DNA of 64,000 nt, taken from NCBI GenBank assembly GCA_036365145.1, contig JAEOAD010000982.1, forward strand, positions 6,350,001 to 6,414,000. The letters run 5' to 3'. The DNA comes from Orientallactaga sibirica. Taxonomy: Eukaryota; Chordata; Mammalia; Rodentia; Dipodidae. Below the pieces are notes generated by a model that worked only from the letters and a program-made list of their open reading frames with translations, was not told where the DNA came from and made no database searches. Below, one piece after another: positions 20,720 to 31,094 of the stretch; position 1 is the stretch's first letter, and every line of letters begins with the position of its first letter. The position numbers were made by a program, and so were the translations under genes.

Positions 20720-21485
20720 GGGGCTGGTTCTGAAACAGGAATTTTGGGGTTCCTTGCCAATACACTAATATGCCAACACACCACTAAATTTAGGGTACCA
20801 CAGATTCTTCTGAATTTAAAGTAAAATCCATAGACCAGAGGGTAAGGTTTAGAGAGACTTTATTAGATTGAGGAGGAAGTACAGAGAGCTCTTGCCATGT
20901 GGGAGGAAGGAGGGGGTAGAGAGCCCATGTGGGAGTAAAGGTGTATGTGGGGGGGTCTCCCCTAGTCTCAGTCTCAGCCCAAGGGAGGTTTACCAGAACC
21001 TGGAAGTTCAGAAGAGACCGAGCCAGGGGGACTGCCAGCTGAGAAGGATCTATATATTGCCTTATTGCCGTGGGCCTTACCTTCAGGCTCAGGTGAGCCA
21101 GACTGAGGGGCTGCTTGGTCTGGGCTAGATGCTGGCTCAAGAAGAGACCAGTGATGAAGCCAAGTTTTGGGGCTGAGCTTAACCAACCACAGTGTGAAGA
21201 TCAGATTTAAGTTCTAAGAAAGGGGGAACTCCCTCCCAGGAGGGGCTCAGGTTGTTTATGGAAAAATAGATCTAGGAAACTCTTCTAGTCAAGAGATAAT
21301 GAGAGGAGACATCCTTGTCTGATGCCTGCTAAAGTGAAGATTGCAAGGACAGACTTAAGGACAGTTCTGCTTTTTACATTCAAGACCCAGTCACCCTAAA
21401 CTACGTAACAAAGCTGCCTGACTCCCTCTTAGTCAAGACCCCCTGTGGATACCAAGGTCTGAGGATCCTCAAGTCTTTTATAATA
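20720..21485 (-). mobile_element. LTR fragment, family X copy 2 (reverse)
   Basis: Read in reverse: 'GAGGGAGTCAGGCAGCTTTG', 'TAGTTTAGGGTGACTGG', TATA-like 'CAATATATAGATCC' (about 21,050) and poly(A) signal 'CTAATAAAGTCTC' (about 20,860), an LTR order. The 116-codon minus frame at 20790-21140 lies inside and is not a gene. The boundaries are inferred. Confidence 0.55.
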
Positions 21486-21652
21486 TGGTGTAGTGTTTAT
21501 ACACAACATGCATTTCTTCCCATGTAGTAAAACATCTCTGGATCACCAATAATACCCTATACAACGTCAATGGCATGCACACAATTGTTACACTATATTG
21601 TTTAAGGACTAATGACAAAAAGAAAAATATGTACATGTTCAACACAAACATC

Positions 21653-21681
21653 ATTTGTGTGTGTGTGTGTGTGTGTGTGTG
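21653..21681. repeat. (GT)n microsatellite
   Basis: About 14 GT units, lying between the two head-to-head LTR fragments. Confidence 0.95.
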
Positions 21682-21684
21682 ACA

Positions 21685-22205
21685 GGAACATTGGGGAACT
21701 GGTCACACTGAGAGGAAGTCAGGTAGCTTTGTTCACTATCTCTGGCTCACCTGAGTGGGAAGGTAGAGCGTGCAAGAGGACAAAGTTCTTTTTCTTGGCT
21801 GACCTAGTAGAGGGGAGACCTTCCACATGGCAAGAGGTCTTTGTACTTTTTTTGGGGAGGGTTCAAGGTAGGGTCTCACTCTAGCCCAGGTTGACCTGGA
21901 ATTCACTATGTCATCTCAGGGTGGCCTTGAACTCATGGCGATCCTCCTACCTCTGCCTCCCAAGTGCTGGGATTGAAGGCGTGCGCCACCACGCCCGGCT
22001 TTGTATGTTCTTTTCTGTCCTCTCCAGTTTTTCCAGGCCCACCATGTGGGCCCTCAAGCCACGTGTGTGTATTCATTTTCCTTCCCTTGGTCCTGTACTT
22101 CCCTAAATAAATATAACTTTATAATTATCCTTCTCAGTTTGGTTTGCCCAATCTTTGGCTAAATGCAAATGCGAATCCAGGGTTTGGAGTTCAAGGACTC
22201 ACTCT
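21685..22205 (+). mobile_element. LTR fragment, family X copy 3, split by a B1
   Basis: 'GAGGAAGTCAGGTAGCTTTG' at 21712 pairs with the reverse of copy 2. After the B1 it continues 'TGTATGTTCTTTTCTGTCC', poly(A) signal 'CCTAAATAAATATAAC' (about 22105), and 'CAGTTTGGTTTGCCCAATC' with 'CAGGGTTTGGAGTTC'. Confidence 0.55.
21847..22000 (-). repeat. B1 nested in the LTR fragment
   Basis: 'CAAGGTAGGGTCTCACTCTAGC' to 'GCGCCACCACGCCCGGC'. 'TTTGTAC' (21839) and 'TTTGTAT' (22001) flank it. Confidence 0.94.
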
Positions 22206-22955
22206 CCTGAACCCCTAACACCGTTTCAGCACAATGTGTGATGTAGGTAAACAAAAGTACACAGGACTCTGATGCTTGCAATGTGCCTAGCACAATGTGA
22301 TGCATGGTGTAAGCATGGCCATGGCATGCATGAATGATCTGTGAAGATGTCAACAGAAATACAGCTGCACTCTGGACAAGACGTGATGATGTCAGCATGC
22401 CAGCAGCTGAAGTGGGGAGGGGGGAAGCAAACAAACGGACACACCCATGCCCACAGCTGCCATTGGTTACATGGACAAACAGACCATCCAAATTAGCAAT
22501 AAAAACAGCCCCTTGAGGCCATTGGAAAGGGACCCAGTAAGCCAGTGATGGCCCTGGTCTGACTCCATGGGACGTTGATCTTGGACTTCGTGCCACTGGC
22601 CAAGCGTTAAGAAAGGTATTGCCTGGACTCTGGCTACTCATCTGATCCCCATGACTTCGGCAGTCAGGAACCAGACTCTGGGACACTGGGGAGACTGCCT
22701 TGGCAGCTCTCCTAATCCAACTCTGAACTCTTGGACTGGGCGGAGCAGCCATCTGTGTGGCCACCCCAAGGGGGGGCAGTACCCCTCCCCTCCAAGGCCT
22801 AGCTAAGGCGGAAACTGCAGGAAGAGCTCCACGTGCGGTTGCCAACTTAGAATGTCATTAGCATAGTTGTTGGGTGTGAAATGCTCAATAAATTGTGTGA
22901 TTGATAAAGCATATTGACTCCTGCCTAGGAGCTGCCCTCCAGTTCCAAGTCCTGC
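22206..22955. other. Unassigned, possibly ERV or LTR-derived
   Basis: Holds the longest open frame in the window (228 codons, minus, 22159-22845), which begins in this block and ends in LTR copy 3. Its translation has no recognisable fold or motif. A plus-strand 'GCTCAATAAATTGTGTGATTG' at about 22882 looks like an LTR poly(A) signal, so an LTR remnant is the likelier reading. Confidence 0.4.
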
Positions 22956-23044
22956 TCATGAGAGTGTTCATGTGGGTATGCGTGAAGACCAGAGGATAAC
23001 ATCAGGTGTCATTGTTCAGCTACAGTCTACCTTTTTATCACTTT

Positions 23045-23190
23045 GCTTGGTTTTGGTTTGTTTTGAGGTAGGTCTACCCAAGCTGACCTGGAACTCATCC
23101 TATAACCCAAACTGGCATGGAACTCATAGTGATCCTCCTACCGAAGCTTCCCATGTGTTAGGATTAAAGGTGTTAGCCACCAGGCCTGCA
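23045..23190 (-). repeat. B1 SINE, older of two in the B4
   Basis: 'GTTTTGAGGTAGGTCTACCC' to 'GTTAGCCACCAGGCCTGC', clearly more diverged than its neighbour. Confidence 0.85.
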
Positions 23191-23200
23191 TACAATTCAC

Positions 23201-23351
23201 TTTTTTTTTTCTCGAGGTAGGGTTTCACTCTGGTCCTCCAGGCTGACCTAGAATTAACTATTTAGTCTCAGGGTGGCCTTGAACTCACGGCGATCCTCCT
23301 ACCTCTGCCTCCCGAGTGCTGGGATTAAAGGCGTGCACCACCACGCCCGGC
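23201..23351 (-). repeat. B1 SINE sharing the retrocopy's target site
   Basis: T10, 'CTCGAGGTAGGGTTTCACTC' to 'CCACCACGCCCGGC'. CAATTCACTTTTTT stands on both sides. Confidence 0.95.
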
Positions 23352-23373
23352 TTCAATTCACTTTTTTTTTTTA

Positions 23374-25127
23374 ATGGAGGAAGGGACATTTATTGAAGCT
23401 TATAGATCCAGGGGAAGTTCCATAATGGCAGACGAAGCAGCCTGCTCTCGCAGGACCAGGCATGAGAGAGAAAAAAATCCAACCAGGCACCCAGCACACA
23501 GAGCAAAACTACAGCCAAGCCACAGCAAGCTTCAGGAATTCCTATCAGGCACACTTTGCATATCTTTACAATGGAATCTCAAACCCATCAACACACCTTA
23601 AGACCGGCCCCCAGTGACATTGCCTCTAGCAAGGTGATTGCAGATGCAAACTATAACTAATAAAACACTGAATATATTGGGGGACATATATTCAAACTAC
23701 CACATTCCACCCCTGGCCCCCAGTAGATTTTGTTCTTGGCCCCCAATAGATTTATAACTATCACACATTGTAAATTGTACTCAGTCCAATTTCAAAGGTT
23801 CTCACAGTCTTGACCAACTTAAGATAGTGAGTCCTGTAAAATCAAACAAGTTAAATACTTTCAACATGTAAAGGCACAGAGTAAACATTTTAAACTGGTA
23901 TAAGGCATAGCAAGGAGAAACTAGAACAATGCAAACTCAGCCACCATCAGCAGTCATCAAACTTCTGCAGTTCAAGTTCAATATAACCAGAGACTGACAG
24001 TCTCCAGGTTTTCCAGTTCCATCCCTCCAGCTGGGCAGAGTAGCCAGGGAAAACTTTCATCCCATGCCAACACTGCACTACATGGGAGCCCTTTTGCATA
24101 GTCCTGGTATATCCAAAACATCTTCAGGTCTCCATGCAAACCATGGTCCATCTTCCAAAAGGCTCTTCCAGCCTATTCCTGAGGGTCTTCATGCCCTGCC
24201 TCATGCCGCATCTCAGCAGCGGCTCCTGGAACCGTGTGCAATTCATGACCACTCCATGCGTTTTTCATGCTTCCAAAACTAATACCAGGTGTGCAGGACA
24301 CAGCCATATTCTTAATCCAGGAACAAAATAAATCATAGCCTTGAAAAGCAGGTTCCTTCTCCATTCAACTCTTTCCAAGAGTTTGCATTTCTAACAGTCT
24401 TTCCTCAGGCATCCTTTCCATTGTTTTAATATAAAGCAGTCAGGCCACCTTCCTTCCATCTTCCTTAAGATTGCTAATGTGTTGACAATACCAACTCCAT
24501 TAACCTAAAATCAGTCTCAGTGCCTCTAATTGTAACTTGCTTCAGATTTTCCAACTTAAAATCTTAAAATCTCAGTCTGATATCTTTAGCCAAGCACATC
24601 AGTCCATTACAAATTTAAGTTTGATCAAACACTCTGGGCCTGGATAGCGGAACGTAGCCATCCCTTATGCCAGTAGCCCAGTTCCAACAAAGTCCTCTGC
24701 ACTCTTTCCTTCCCCTTAGAAAGCTCATAAACCAAGCCTCGAAGTTCAATACTGTCTGTATTTAGCATTCTCAAACTCTCATCAGAATAGTCCATAAAAC
24801 TTGGCTTACCACTCCAGAAGGCATCTTCAGTTGTAAGCACCAAGTCCATGCCCATTCCTCCAAAACAAAGGTTCCAAAAGATGAATATCCCACGGTCAGG
24901 TTCATCTCACCCCACACTCCTCGGTACCACTTTACCGTAACAGACATCTTTTGGTTCACTGAGATGAACTTCCAGACCAGACACAGTTATGGAGGAAGGG
25001 ATATTTATTGAAGCTTATAGATCCAGGGGAAGTTCCATAATGGCAGAAGCAGCAGCCTGCTTTCGCAGGACCAGGCAAGAGAGAGAAAAAAATCCAACCA
25101 GGCACCCAGCACACAGAGCAAAACTAC
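23374..25127 (-). mobile_element. L1-type processed retrocopy of a MaLR-like element RNA
   Basis: Minus strand reads R-U5-interior-U3-R. It begins at GTAGTTTTGCTCTG (25127), repeats the same 139-base R at the far end (23374-23512), and ends with AATAAA (reverse of 23389-23394), ~15 bases, then a poly(A) tract (T-run 23362-23372 on the plus strand). CAATTCACTTTTTT flanks it at 23354 and 25130, an L1-length duplication instead of the 5 bp of integrase. Complete LTRs are absent, as expected for a reverse-transcribed mRNA. The interior matches the 39-kb copy. A primer-site relic lies at about 24909-24930 with small insertions. Only short frames, the largest being the 76-codon 24625-24855. Confidence 0.85.
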
Positions 25128-25491
25128 CTCAATTCACTTTTTTAAAAGCAGGGTCTCGCACTGACCTGAAGCTCATCTGTTAGGCTACATTTGGCTGGCC
25201 AGAGAGAACCAGGGACCTGTTATCTCCATTTCCCCAGAACTGGGGTTTGCAAGAATGTGCTATCACAAATGGGTTCTAGGTATCAGCTCAGGTCCTCATG
25301 TTTGCAAAGTAAGCACTTTACTGATTAAGCTATCTCCATAGCCCAAATTTCTCCACAAATATTTGTAATCCATGGTTGGTGGCATCTATGACTGTGGAAC
25401 CAGTGGATACAGAGGGTCAATTATAATAAACTTTAAAAAAATGTATCATGGACATGGGGAGTGTATTTACAAAGTTTAAATACATTAAGAG

Positions 25492-25632
25492 CAATGAGAG
25501 GGGTTGAGGGTCAGTGGTTAAAGATGCTTGCTTGCTTGCTTGCTTGCCTGCCAGCCTGGGTTCAATTCCCCAGCACTCATGTAAACCAGATGCAACAATT
25601 GGTATGAGATCCTGGCATACACACAAGACTAA
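25492..25632 (+). repeat. Degraded DIP SINE
   Basis: 'GGGGTTGAGGGTCAGTGG', an expanded (GCTT)n in place of 'GCTTGCC', then 'GGGTTCAATTCCCCAGCACTC'. Confidence 0.72.
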
Positions 25633-25728
25633 ACAAAAACCAGATACCTTTTGCTGACTTGCTCCAGCAGCCAACTTTCCTTAAGTCCCAAATTCATTCA
25701 GTTTGAGAGATTAAAAGGAAACATACAA

Positions 25729-25860
25729 GCCGGGCGTGGTGGCGCACGCCTTTAATCCCAGCACTTGGGAGACAGGTAAGAGGATCACCGTGAGTTCGAG
25801 GCCACCCTGAAACTACACAGTGAATTCCAGGTCAGCCTCAGCTAGAGTGAGACCCTACCT

Positions 25861-25891
<31 letters not shown>
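25729..25891 (+). repeat. B1 SINE, near consensus, 30-base poly(A)
   Basis: 'AGCCGGGCGTGGTGGCGCACGCC', intact A30 tail at 25862-25891 and AAAAGGAAACATAC on both sides. Among the youngest-looking B1 copies here. Confidence 0.96.
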
Positions 25892-25893
<2 letters not shown>

Positions 25894-26424
25894 AAACATA
25901 CTTAACTATTTAAAATACCTGAAATTAAAATGTATCATTCTGATACAGTAGCTCCTCAGCCTCACCTAAATAAAGCTGAGCAACTTGAAATTTTTCCGTT
26001 GTGCTCTGGAGGAAGAGGCAACCTTCCCCCAGGATAGCAGAACTGTGTTTAGTAGCCCACCTCAACTTCCTCACATGTTACAGCCTGAATTGTTCATCAG
26101 CCAACTTTTAACACTGCTTGGTTTACAATGGGCATGAGTTTGCAGAGCAAGGCAGAGAGATGATGCAACCCCACCCCACCCCCACACACTTAGGTAGAAA
26201 GGAAACCATCGTTCATTCTGGGCCTAAAACTTGGCATGGCAACACCACAGCCTCAAAGCCACCTTTGGTTCTTTTTCATTCTTTTTTCAAATCTCAGAAG
26301 CAGCCTTATCTTCTGTGTCCTGTACTATTCTCATTCAGTCCTTTTAGGGACACATTTTTATGCAGAACTACACATTTATCTGATAGGATACAGAAATATT
26401 TGGGACCAATTTATCACTGTATTC
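25892..26424. other. No recognised feature
   Basis: Two overlapping plus frames (113 and 76 codons, 26118-26466) run into the following SINE, so they are not taken as coding. Otherwise unassigned. Confidence 0.4.
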
Positions 26425-26438
26425 AAAAAAGGAGATAT

Positions 26439-26586
26439 TGGGCTGGAGAGATGGCTTAGCGGTTAAGGCATATGCCTGCAAAGCCAAGGATCCCAGTTCG
26501 ACTCCCCAGGACCCACGTAAGACAGATGCACAAGGGGGCACACACATCTGGAGTTCGTTTGCAGCGGCTGAAGGCCCTGGAGTGCC

Positions 26587-26627
<41 letters not shown>

Positions 26628-26646
26628 AAATAAAAATAATTTTTTT
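26439..26646 (+). repeat. DIP SINE with (TC)n
   Basis: Pure CT run at 26591-26623. AAAAAAGGAGATAT precedes and follows it. Confidence 0.95.
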
Positions 26647-26661
26647 AAAAAAAGGAGATAT

Positions 26662-26909
26662 GGGCTGGAGAGATGGTTTAGCGGCTAAGGCGCCTGCCTG
26701 CTAAGCCTAAGAATGCTGGTTCCAATCTCCAGGTCCCACGTTTAGCCAGATGCAAAGTGAGGCGCAATGCTGCACTTGCCCACAAGGGGGAGCACGCATC
26801 TGGATTTTGTTCACAGCAGCTGAGAGACTGCTGGCACGCCCATTTCTGTCTCTCTCTCCCTCTCTCTCTGTCTCTCTCTCCAAAAATAAATAAATTAAAA
26901 AGAAAGAAT
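26662..26909 (+). repeat. DIP SINE, long variant
   Basis: 'GCGGCTAAGGCGCCTGCCTGC', 'GGTCCCACGTTTAGCCAGATG', then the extra 'AATGCTGCACTTGCCCAC' block. A third copy of AAAAAGGAGATA follows. Confidence 0.94.
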
Positions 26910-26960
26910 AAAAAGGAGATACATCAGGTTCTTTCCATGACGAACTATAAGAAAAATTCT

Positions 26961-27162
26961 TTTTAAAAAAATACTATTTATTTATTTATGAGCAGAGACA
27001 AATAGAAGAGAAAGAGCACGCCAGGGCCTCTAATCACTGCAAACGAACTCCAGACACCTGCACCACCTTGTGCATCTGGCTTACGTGGGTATTGGGGAAT
27101 CCAGCCTAGGTCCTTAGGCTTCATAAGCAAACACTTTAACTGCTGAGCCATCTCTCCAGCCC
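26961..27162 (-). repeat. DIP SINE
   Basis: GAAAAATTCTTT flanks it at 26951 and 27163. Confidence 0.93.
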
Positions 27163-27189
27163 AGAAAAATTCTTTAAAAAAAAATTGGG

Positions 27190-27350
27190 GCCGGGCGTGG
27201 TGGCGCACGCCTTTAATCCCAGCACTCGGGAGGCAGAGGTAGGAGGATTGCCGAGAGTTCGAGGCTACCCTGAGACTACATAGTGAATTCCAGGTCAGCC
27301 TGGACCAGAGTGAGACCCTACCTCGAAAAACCAAAAAAAAAAAAAAAAAA
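27190..27350 (+). repeat. B1 SINE, consensus-like
   Basis: 'GCCGGGCGTGGTGGCGCACGCC' to 'CCTACCTCGAAAAACC' and a long poly(A). AAAATTGGGG flanks it. Confidence 0.96.
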
Positions 27351-27358
27351 AAAATTGG

Positions 27359-27597
27359 GGGCTGGAGAGAAGGCTCAGCAGTTAAGGTGCTTGCCTGCAA
27401 AACATAACGACCACAGTTTGATGCCCCAGTACCCATGTAAAGCCAGATGCACAAAGTGGTGCATCCATTTGGAGTTTGTTCACAGTACCTGGAAGCCCTG
27501 GAGTGCCCATTCTCATTCATTCATTCATTCTCTCTTCTCTCTTCTCTTCTCTTCTCTTCTCTCTCTCTCTCTCTGCTTGTAAATAAATAATTTAAAT
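27359..27597 (+). repeat. DIP SINE with expanded CT/CATT tract
   Basis: 'GGGGCTGGAGAGAAGGCTCAG'; (CATT)n and CTTCT repeats replace the usual (CT)n before AAATAAATAA. Confidence 0.92.
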
Positions 27598-27604
27598 TTT
27601 CATT

Positions 27605-27795
27605 TGTGTGTGTGTGTGTGTGTGTGCGCGCACACGCACGTGCATGGGCATGCCAGGATCTCTTACCACTGCAAATGAATGCCAGATGCAAGCACCACTT
27701 TTGTTCTGGCCTTACATGGATGCTGGGGAATTGAACCCAGGCCAGCAGGCTTTACAAGCAAGTACCTTTAACCACAGAGCCATCTCCTCCTCCCT
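27605..27795 (-). repeat. DIP SINE with (GT)n
   Basis: (GT)n/(GC)n start, 'GGGCATGCCAGGATCTCTTACC', ending 'CACAGAGCCATCTCCTCC'. Tail-to-tail with the preceding DIP. Confidence 0.85.
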
Positions 27796-27804
27796 ATATG
27801 AAAA

Positions 27805-27920
27805 TGTCTTAGCTGAGTGTGGTGGTTCCTACCAGTAGTCTCAGCTACTAAAGAGTCTGAGACAGGAGGATTGTGAGACTGAGGACAGTCTGGGGTACGC
27901 AGCAAGACACTGTCTTGAGG
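27805..27920 (+). repeat. Old B1 SINE
   Basis: 'AGCTGAGTGTGGTGGTTCC' to 'GACACTGTCTTGAGGG'. Confidence 0.72.
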
Positions 27921-28430
27921 GAAGGGAAGAAAACAGAGGGATTACAAATTCCATCTCAACTCTGCAAGAAAGCAAACCAAGGGTGACAAAGATAAGTAAC
28001 TTTCTGGGACAGTTACTAAAGGCATGTGATTTCCACAAGACCAGTACAGCAAGAATGGTACATGGATTTCAAAGTGGAGGAAATGCAGGATAAAGGGATG
28101 GCAACAAGCTCTTGCCAGTAGGAAGTCAGCATCTCCCATTGGGGCACAAGTTGCAGTGTGTGAGACACTGAGCTGGGACTGGATGTGAGCAGGACTCCCC
28201 TCCTGCCTCCACACAACCCATCCACTCTACAGAAAAGATACCAAAGCAGAAGCATGGGCAAAAGCTGGACTGAGCCCAAGGTTCTTCTAAGCTGAAAATG
28301 ACAGGTGGGAATGTCCCTTTTGCTTTTAGGATGGAACTGGTCTTTTAGTAGATTTATTTCATAAAGGAACCTGTGGTGGTGTCTCTAGTTAATTGCTCCT
28401 ACTCAAAAAGGAATTGTTTTTGTTTTGTTT
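27921..28430. other. No recognised feature
   Basis: Overlapping minus frames at 27841-28279 (65, 90 and 87 codons) in different registers; no motif. Confidence 0.4.
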
Positions 28431-28602
28431 TTGTTGTTTTTTCTTTTTTTTTTTTTTTTTCTTGAGGTAGGGTCTCACTGCAGCCCAGGCTGACCTGGAA
28501 TTCATACTATGTAGTCTCAGACTGACCTCAAATTTACGGTGATCCTCCTACCGCTGCCTCCTGAATGATGGGATTAAAGGCATGCACCACCACACCTGGC
28601 TA
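28431..28602 (-). repeat. B1 SINE
   Basis: Long T-run, 'CTTGAGGTAGGGTCTCACTGC' to 'CACCACCACACCTGGC'. Confidence 0.92.
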
Positions 28603-29436
28603 GTTTTGGAATAATAAATTTGCAACAGACGTCTCAGGGAACCACCAGGGTCAAAAAATGAAAATGCTGATTCCTCTTTACAGGAAAACATCTGCATCAT
28701 TGAGTATTTTAGTGCCTGGCCTGACAGGCACCTGCTTCGTAGTCTGTCTCTACTTTCTCCAATGCTAAAGTTTGAGTTATTAATCAGCCAGCCCGTAACT
28801 GAGTTAAGAGCACCAAGTTGCTGAGTTAGCACGGATGACACCCCCCCCCATGCTTACAGGTCAGCAGAAGCATCAATCAGACTAAAGAGACTAGGGACAA
28901 AGTGTTCCAATGCAGGGCTTCCTTACAAAAATGGGGTCATCTCTATTCCTTCATCTGGGTGGAGGTGGCAAGTGTGGTTCACTAAGTGCAAATTCACGAA
29001 GAGTAATGCTTATGATGTGAGCACTTTTCCACATGGAGGTTTTTATCTCAAGGGAAAAAACAAAATATATTGCCTTTGTCATAAGTTGAAATGCATCACT
29101 GAACAAAGATACTATGTAGCCCTCACTCCAGATGCTGCAAAGGTGGCATGATTTGGAAATGAGGTCATTACAGACGTAACTAGTTAAGATGACTATCTCC
29201 TGGACTGCACGTAAGAGGGACATTTGGACATAAATGCTTTGTGGAGAACCATATGAAGATTGAGGCGCAGATGGGAGTGATGCAGCCACAAGCCAAGGAA
29301 TACCGAGGGCTACAAGGAACTACAAGAGGCAGAAAGGATCTTCCTCTAGAGCACCCAAAGGGTGTCATCCTGCTGACATCAGGATTTCAGGTGTCTGGCT
29401 TCCAGAAGTTTTACTTGTATTTACTATGAGATACAA
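28603..29436. other. No recognised gene; SINE-free block
   Basis: A 112-codon minus frame (28951-29289) and a 97-codon one (28548-28841, reaching into the B1) have no recognised features. Possible single-copy DNA. Confidence 0.4.
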
Positions 29437-29508
29437 ACTGTTGCTGGGGCTCAGTGGTAGGTACATGCCCAGCATGTGGAAAGCACTGGGTTCAATCCTA
29501 ACACTGTC
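29437..29508 (+). repeat. ID element
   Basis: 'TTGCTGGGGCTCAGTGGTAGG' and 'ACTGGGTTCAATCCTAACAC'. Confidence 0.72.
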
Positions 29509-29517
29509 ATATATATA

Positions 29518-29663
29518 TATTGGTTTTTCGAGGCAGGGTTTCACTTTAGTCCAGGCTGACCTGGAATTCACTATGGAGTCACAGGGTGGCCTCGAACTCA
29601 TGGTGATCCTCCTACCTCTGCCTCCCGGGAGCTGGGATTAAAGGCGTGCGCCACCACACGTGG
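29518..29663 (-). repeat. B1 SINE
   Basis: 'TTTTTCGAGGCAGGGTTTCAC' to 'GCGCCACCACACGTGGC'. Confidence 0.93.
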
Positions 29664-29697
29664 CTAAAATATTCTCTCTTTTTAAAAAGCATCTCAA

Positions 29698-29845
29698 ACT
29701 GGGTGTGGTGGCGCACGTCTTTAATCCCAGCACTCAAGAGGCTGAGGTAGAAAACTTGCTGTGAGTTTGAGAGCAGTCTGGGACACAAAGTGAGTTCCAG
29801 GTCAGGCTAGGCTATAGAGAGACAGTAACCTCAAAAACAAAAATC
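29698..29845 (+). repeat. B1 SINE
   Basis: 'ACTGGGTGTGGTGGCGCACG' to 'ACAGTAACCTCAAAAACAAA'. Confidence 0.88.
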
Positions 29846-29848
29846 TCG

Positions 29849-30020
29849 GCTGGGAGATGCCTCAATGGTTAAGGTACTTGCCTACAAAGCCTAATGATCT
29901 GAGTTCCATTCCCCAGTGCCCATGTAACACCAGATACACAAGGTGGTGCATGCATCTGGAGTTCCTTGGCAGTGGCTAGAGGCACTGTCATGCCCATTCT
30001 GTCTCTCTCTCTCTTTGCAA
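29849..30020 (+). repeat. DIP SINE
   Basis: 'GGCTGGGAGATGCCTCAATGG' to a (CT)n without the AATAAA tail; it abuts a truncated reverse B1 at about 30032-30055. Confidence 0.85.
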
Positions 30021-30265
30021 AATATATATATATTTTTTTTTTTTTGAGGTAGGGCTTGTGTTACTTTGTGCCTCCCAAGTCCTGGCAAGTGGCTTTGGTG
30101 TTCCTGCCCTCCCCACTCCTCCATAGGATGCTGTTGGATCTACCTCCATCAGGAAAGTATGGAGCCACCTGAGGAACTGGGAGTGCTTTCTTCTAAAAAA
30201 GAAAAGCTACTGGAACTGAGAGGTACATTCTCAAAGCTTTAAAGATGCTAAGCTTTCTTGTGTGT

Positions 30266-30368
30266 CTTATTTTGAGACAGGATCTCACTCTGTGGCCCAG
30301 ATTGGCCTCCAATTTGTAATCCTTCTGTCTCAGTTTGGGGATTACAGGTGTGTGCCACCATACCCAAC
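30266..30368 (-). repeat. Old B1 SINE
   Basis: 'TTTTGAGACAGGATCTCACTC' to 'GTGCCACCATACCCAAC'. Confidence 0.72.
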
Positions 30369-30457
30369 AGAGATGTTAGATTGGTTTAACTTGCATGCCA
30401 GGAATGCAGGGTGAGGTACATGGTTTGTTTGCTTCTTCTACTGTGCAAAAGCTTGCA

Positions 30458-30773
30458 CAGGAGCTGGGGGGGAGGGATGGTTCAGTGGGTAATGTACCCA
30501 TCCATGCCAGCCCGAGGACCTGAATCTGGAATCCCAGGAGCCACACAAAAGCTTAGGCATGGTGGTGTATGCCTGGAATCCCAGTTCGAGGGGGTGGGAG
30601 CCCAAAGGAAAGCTGGGGTTTGCTGAGCAGCTCGGCTAGCTGAATTGGCGAGCTCTAGATTCAGTGAGAGAGATTCCCAAGCAATAAAGTGGAGAGCAGA
30701 GGAAGACAGCAGATATTGACCTCTTGCTTCCCCCCCACACACGCACACACACGCACGCACACACACACTCATA
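30458..30773 (+). repeat. B4-type SINE
   Basis: 'GGGATGGTTCAGTGGGTAATG', 'GGCATGGTGGTGTATGCC', 'GCTAGCTGAATTGGCGAGC' and a CA-rich end. Better preserved than the copy at 7.9 kb. Confidence 0.85.
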
Positions 30774-30787
30774 CCACCCACTCACAC

Positions 30788-30920
30788 AGATGCTGCATCC
30801 CTATAATCCCAGCACTCAGGAGGCTGAAGCAGAAAGATTGTGAGTCAGACTAGCCCAAAGGACAAAACAAGTTTGGGCTAGCCTGGATCACATATCCAGA
30901 GTGACTTCCCAAAACAAAAC
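30788..30920 (+). repeat. Old B1 SINE
   Basis: 'CCCTATAATCCCAGCACTCAGG', with 'ACTAGCCCAAAG' and 'GCTAGCCTGG'. The 5' end is replaced. Confidence 0.65.
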
Positions 30921-31094
30921 AAAACAAAAAAAAACTCTTATACAGATTGTGTGCCACTGAATGAAGAATCGAGTAAATTTCTACTTTCTTCAAATACACA
31001 AGAACCCATTAGACATATTAGGAGTCAACTTGTGGCCCTTTCTGGGCCTCAGTTTCCCTAGTCATAAAACCATCAGCTCAATCTAGGATATTTT

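Larger units (their letters stand above)
22958..25345 (-). repeat. B4 SINE broken by three later insertions
   Basis: Left arm 22958-23044 ('GAAGACCAGAGGATAACATC'), right arm 25145-25345 ('AGCAGGGTCTCGCACTGACC' to 'AAGCTATCTCCATAGCCC'). Between them lie two B1s and a retrocopied LTR-element RNA. Confidence 0.78.

Noticed and set aside
26978..27520. 180-codon minus frame
   Set aside because: It runs through a DIP, a B1 and another DIP; purely SINE-derived.
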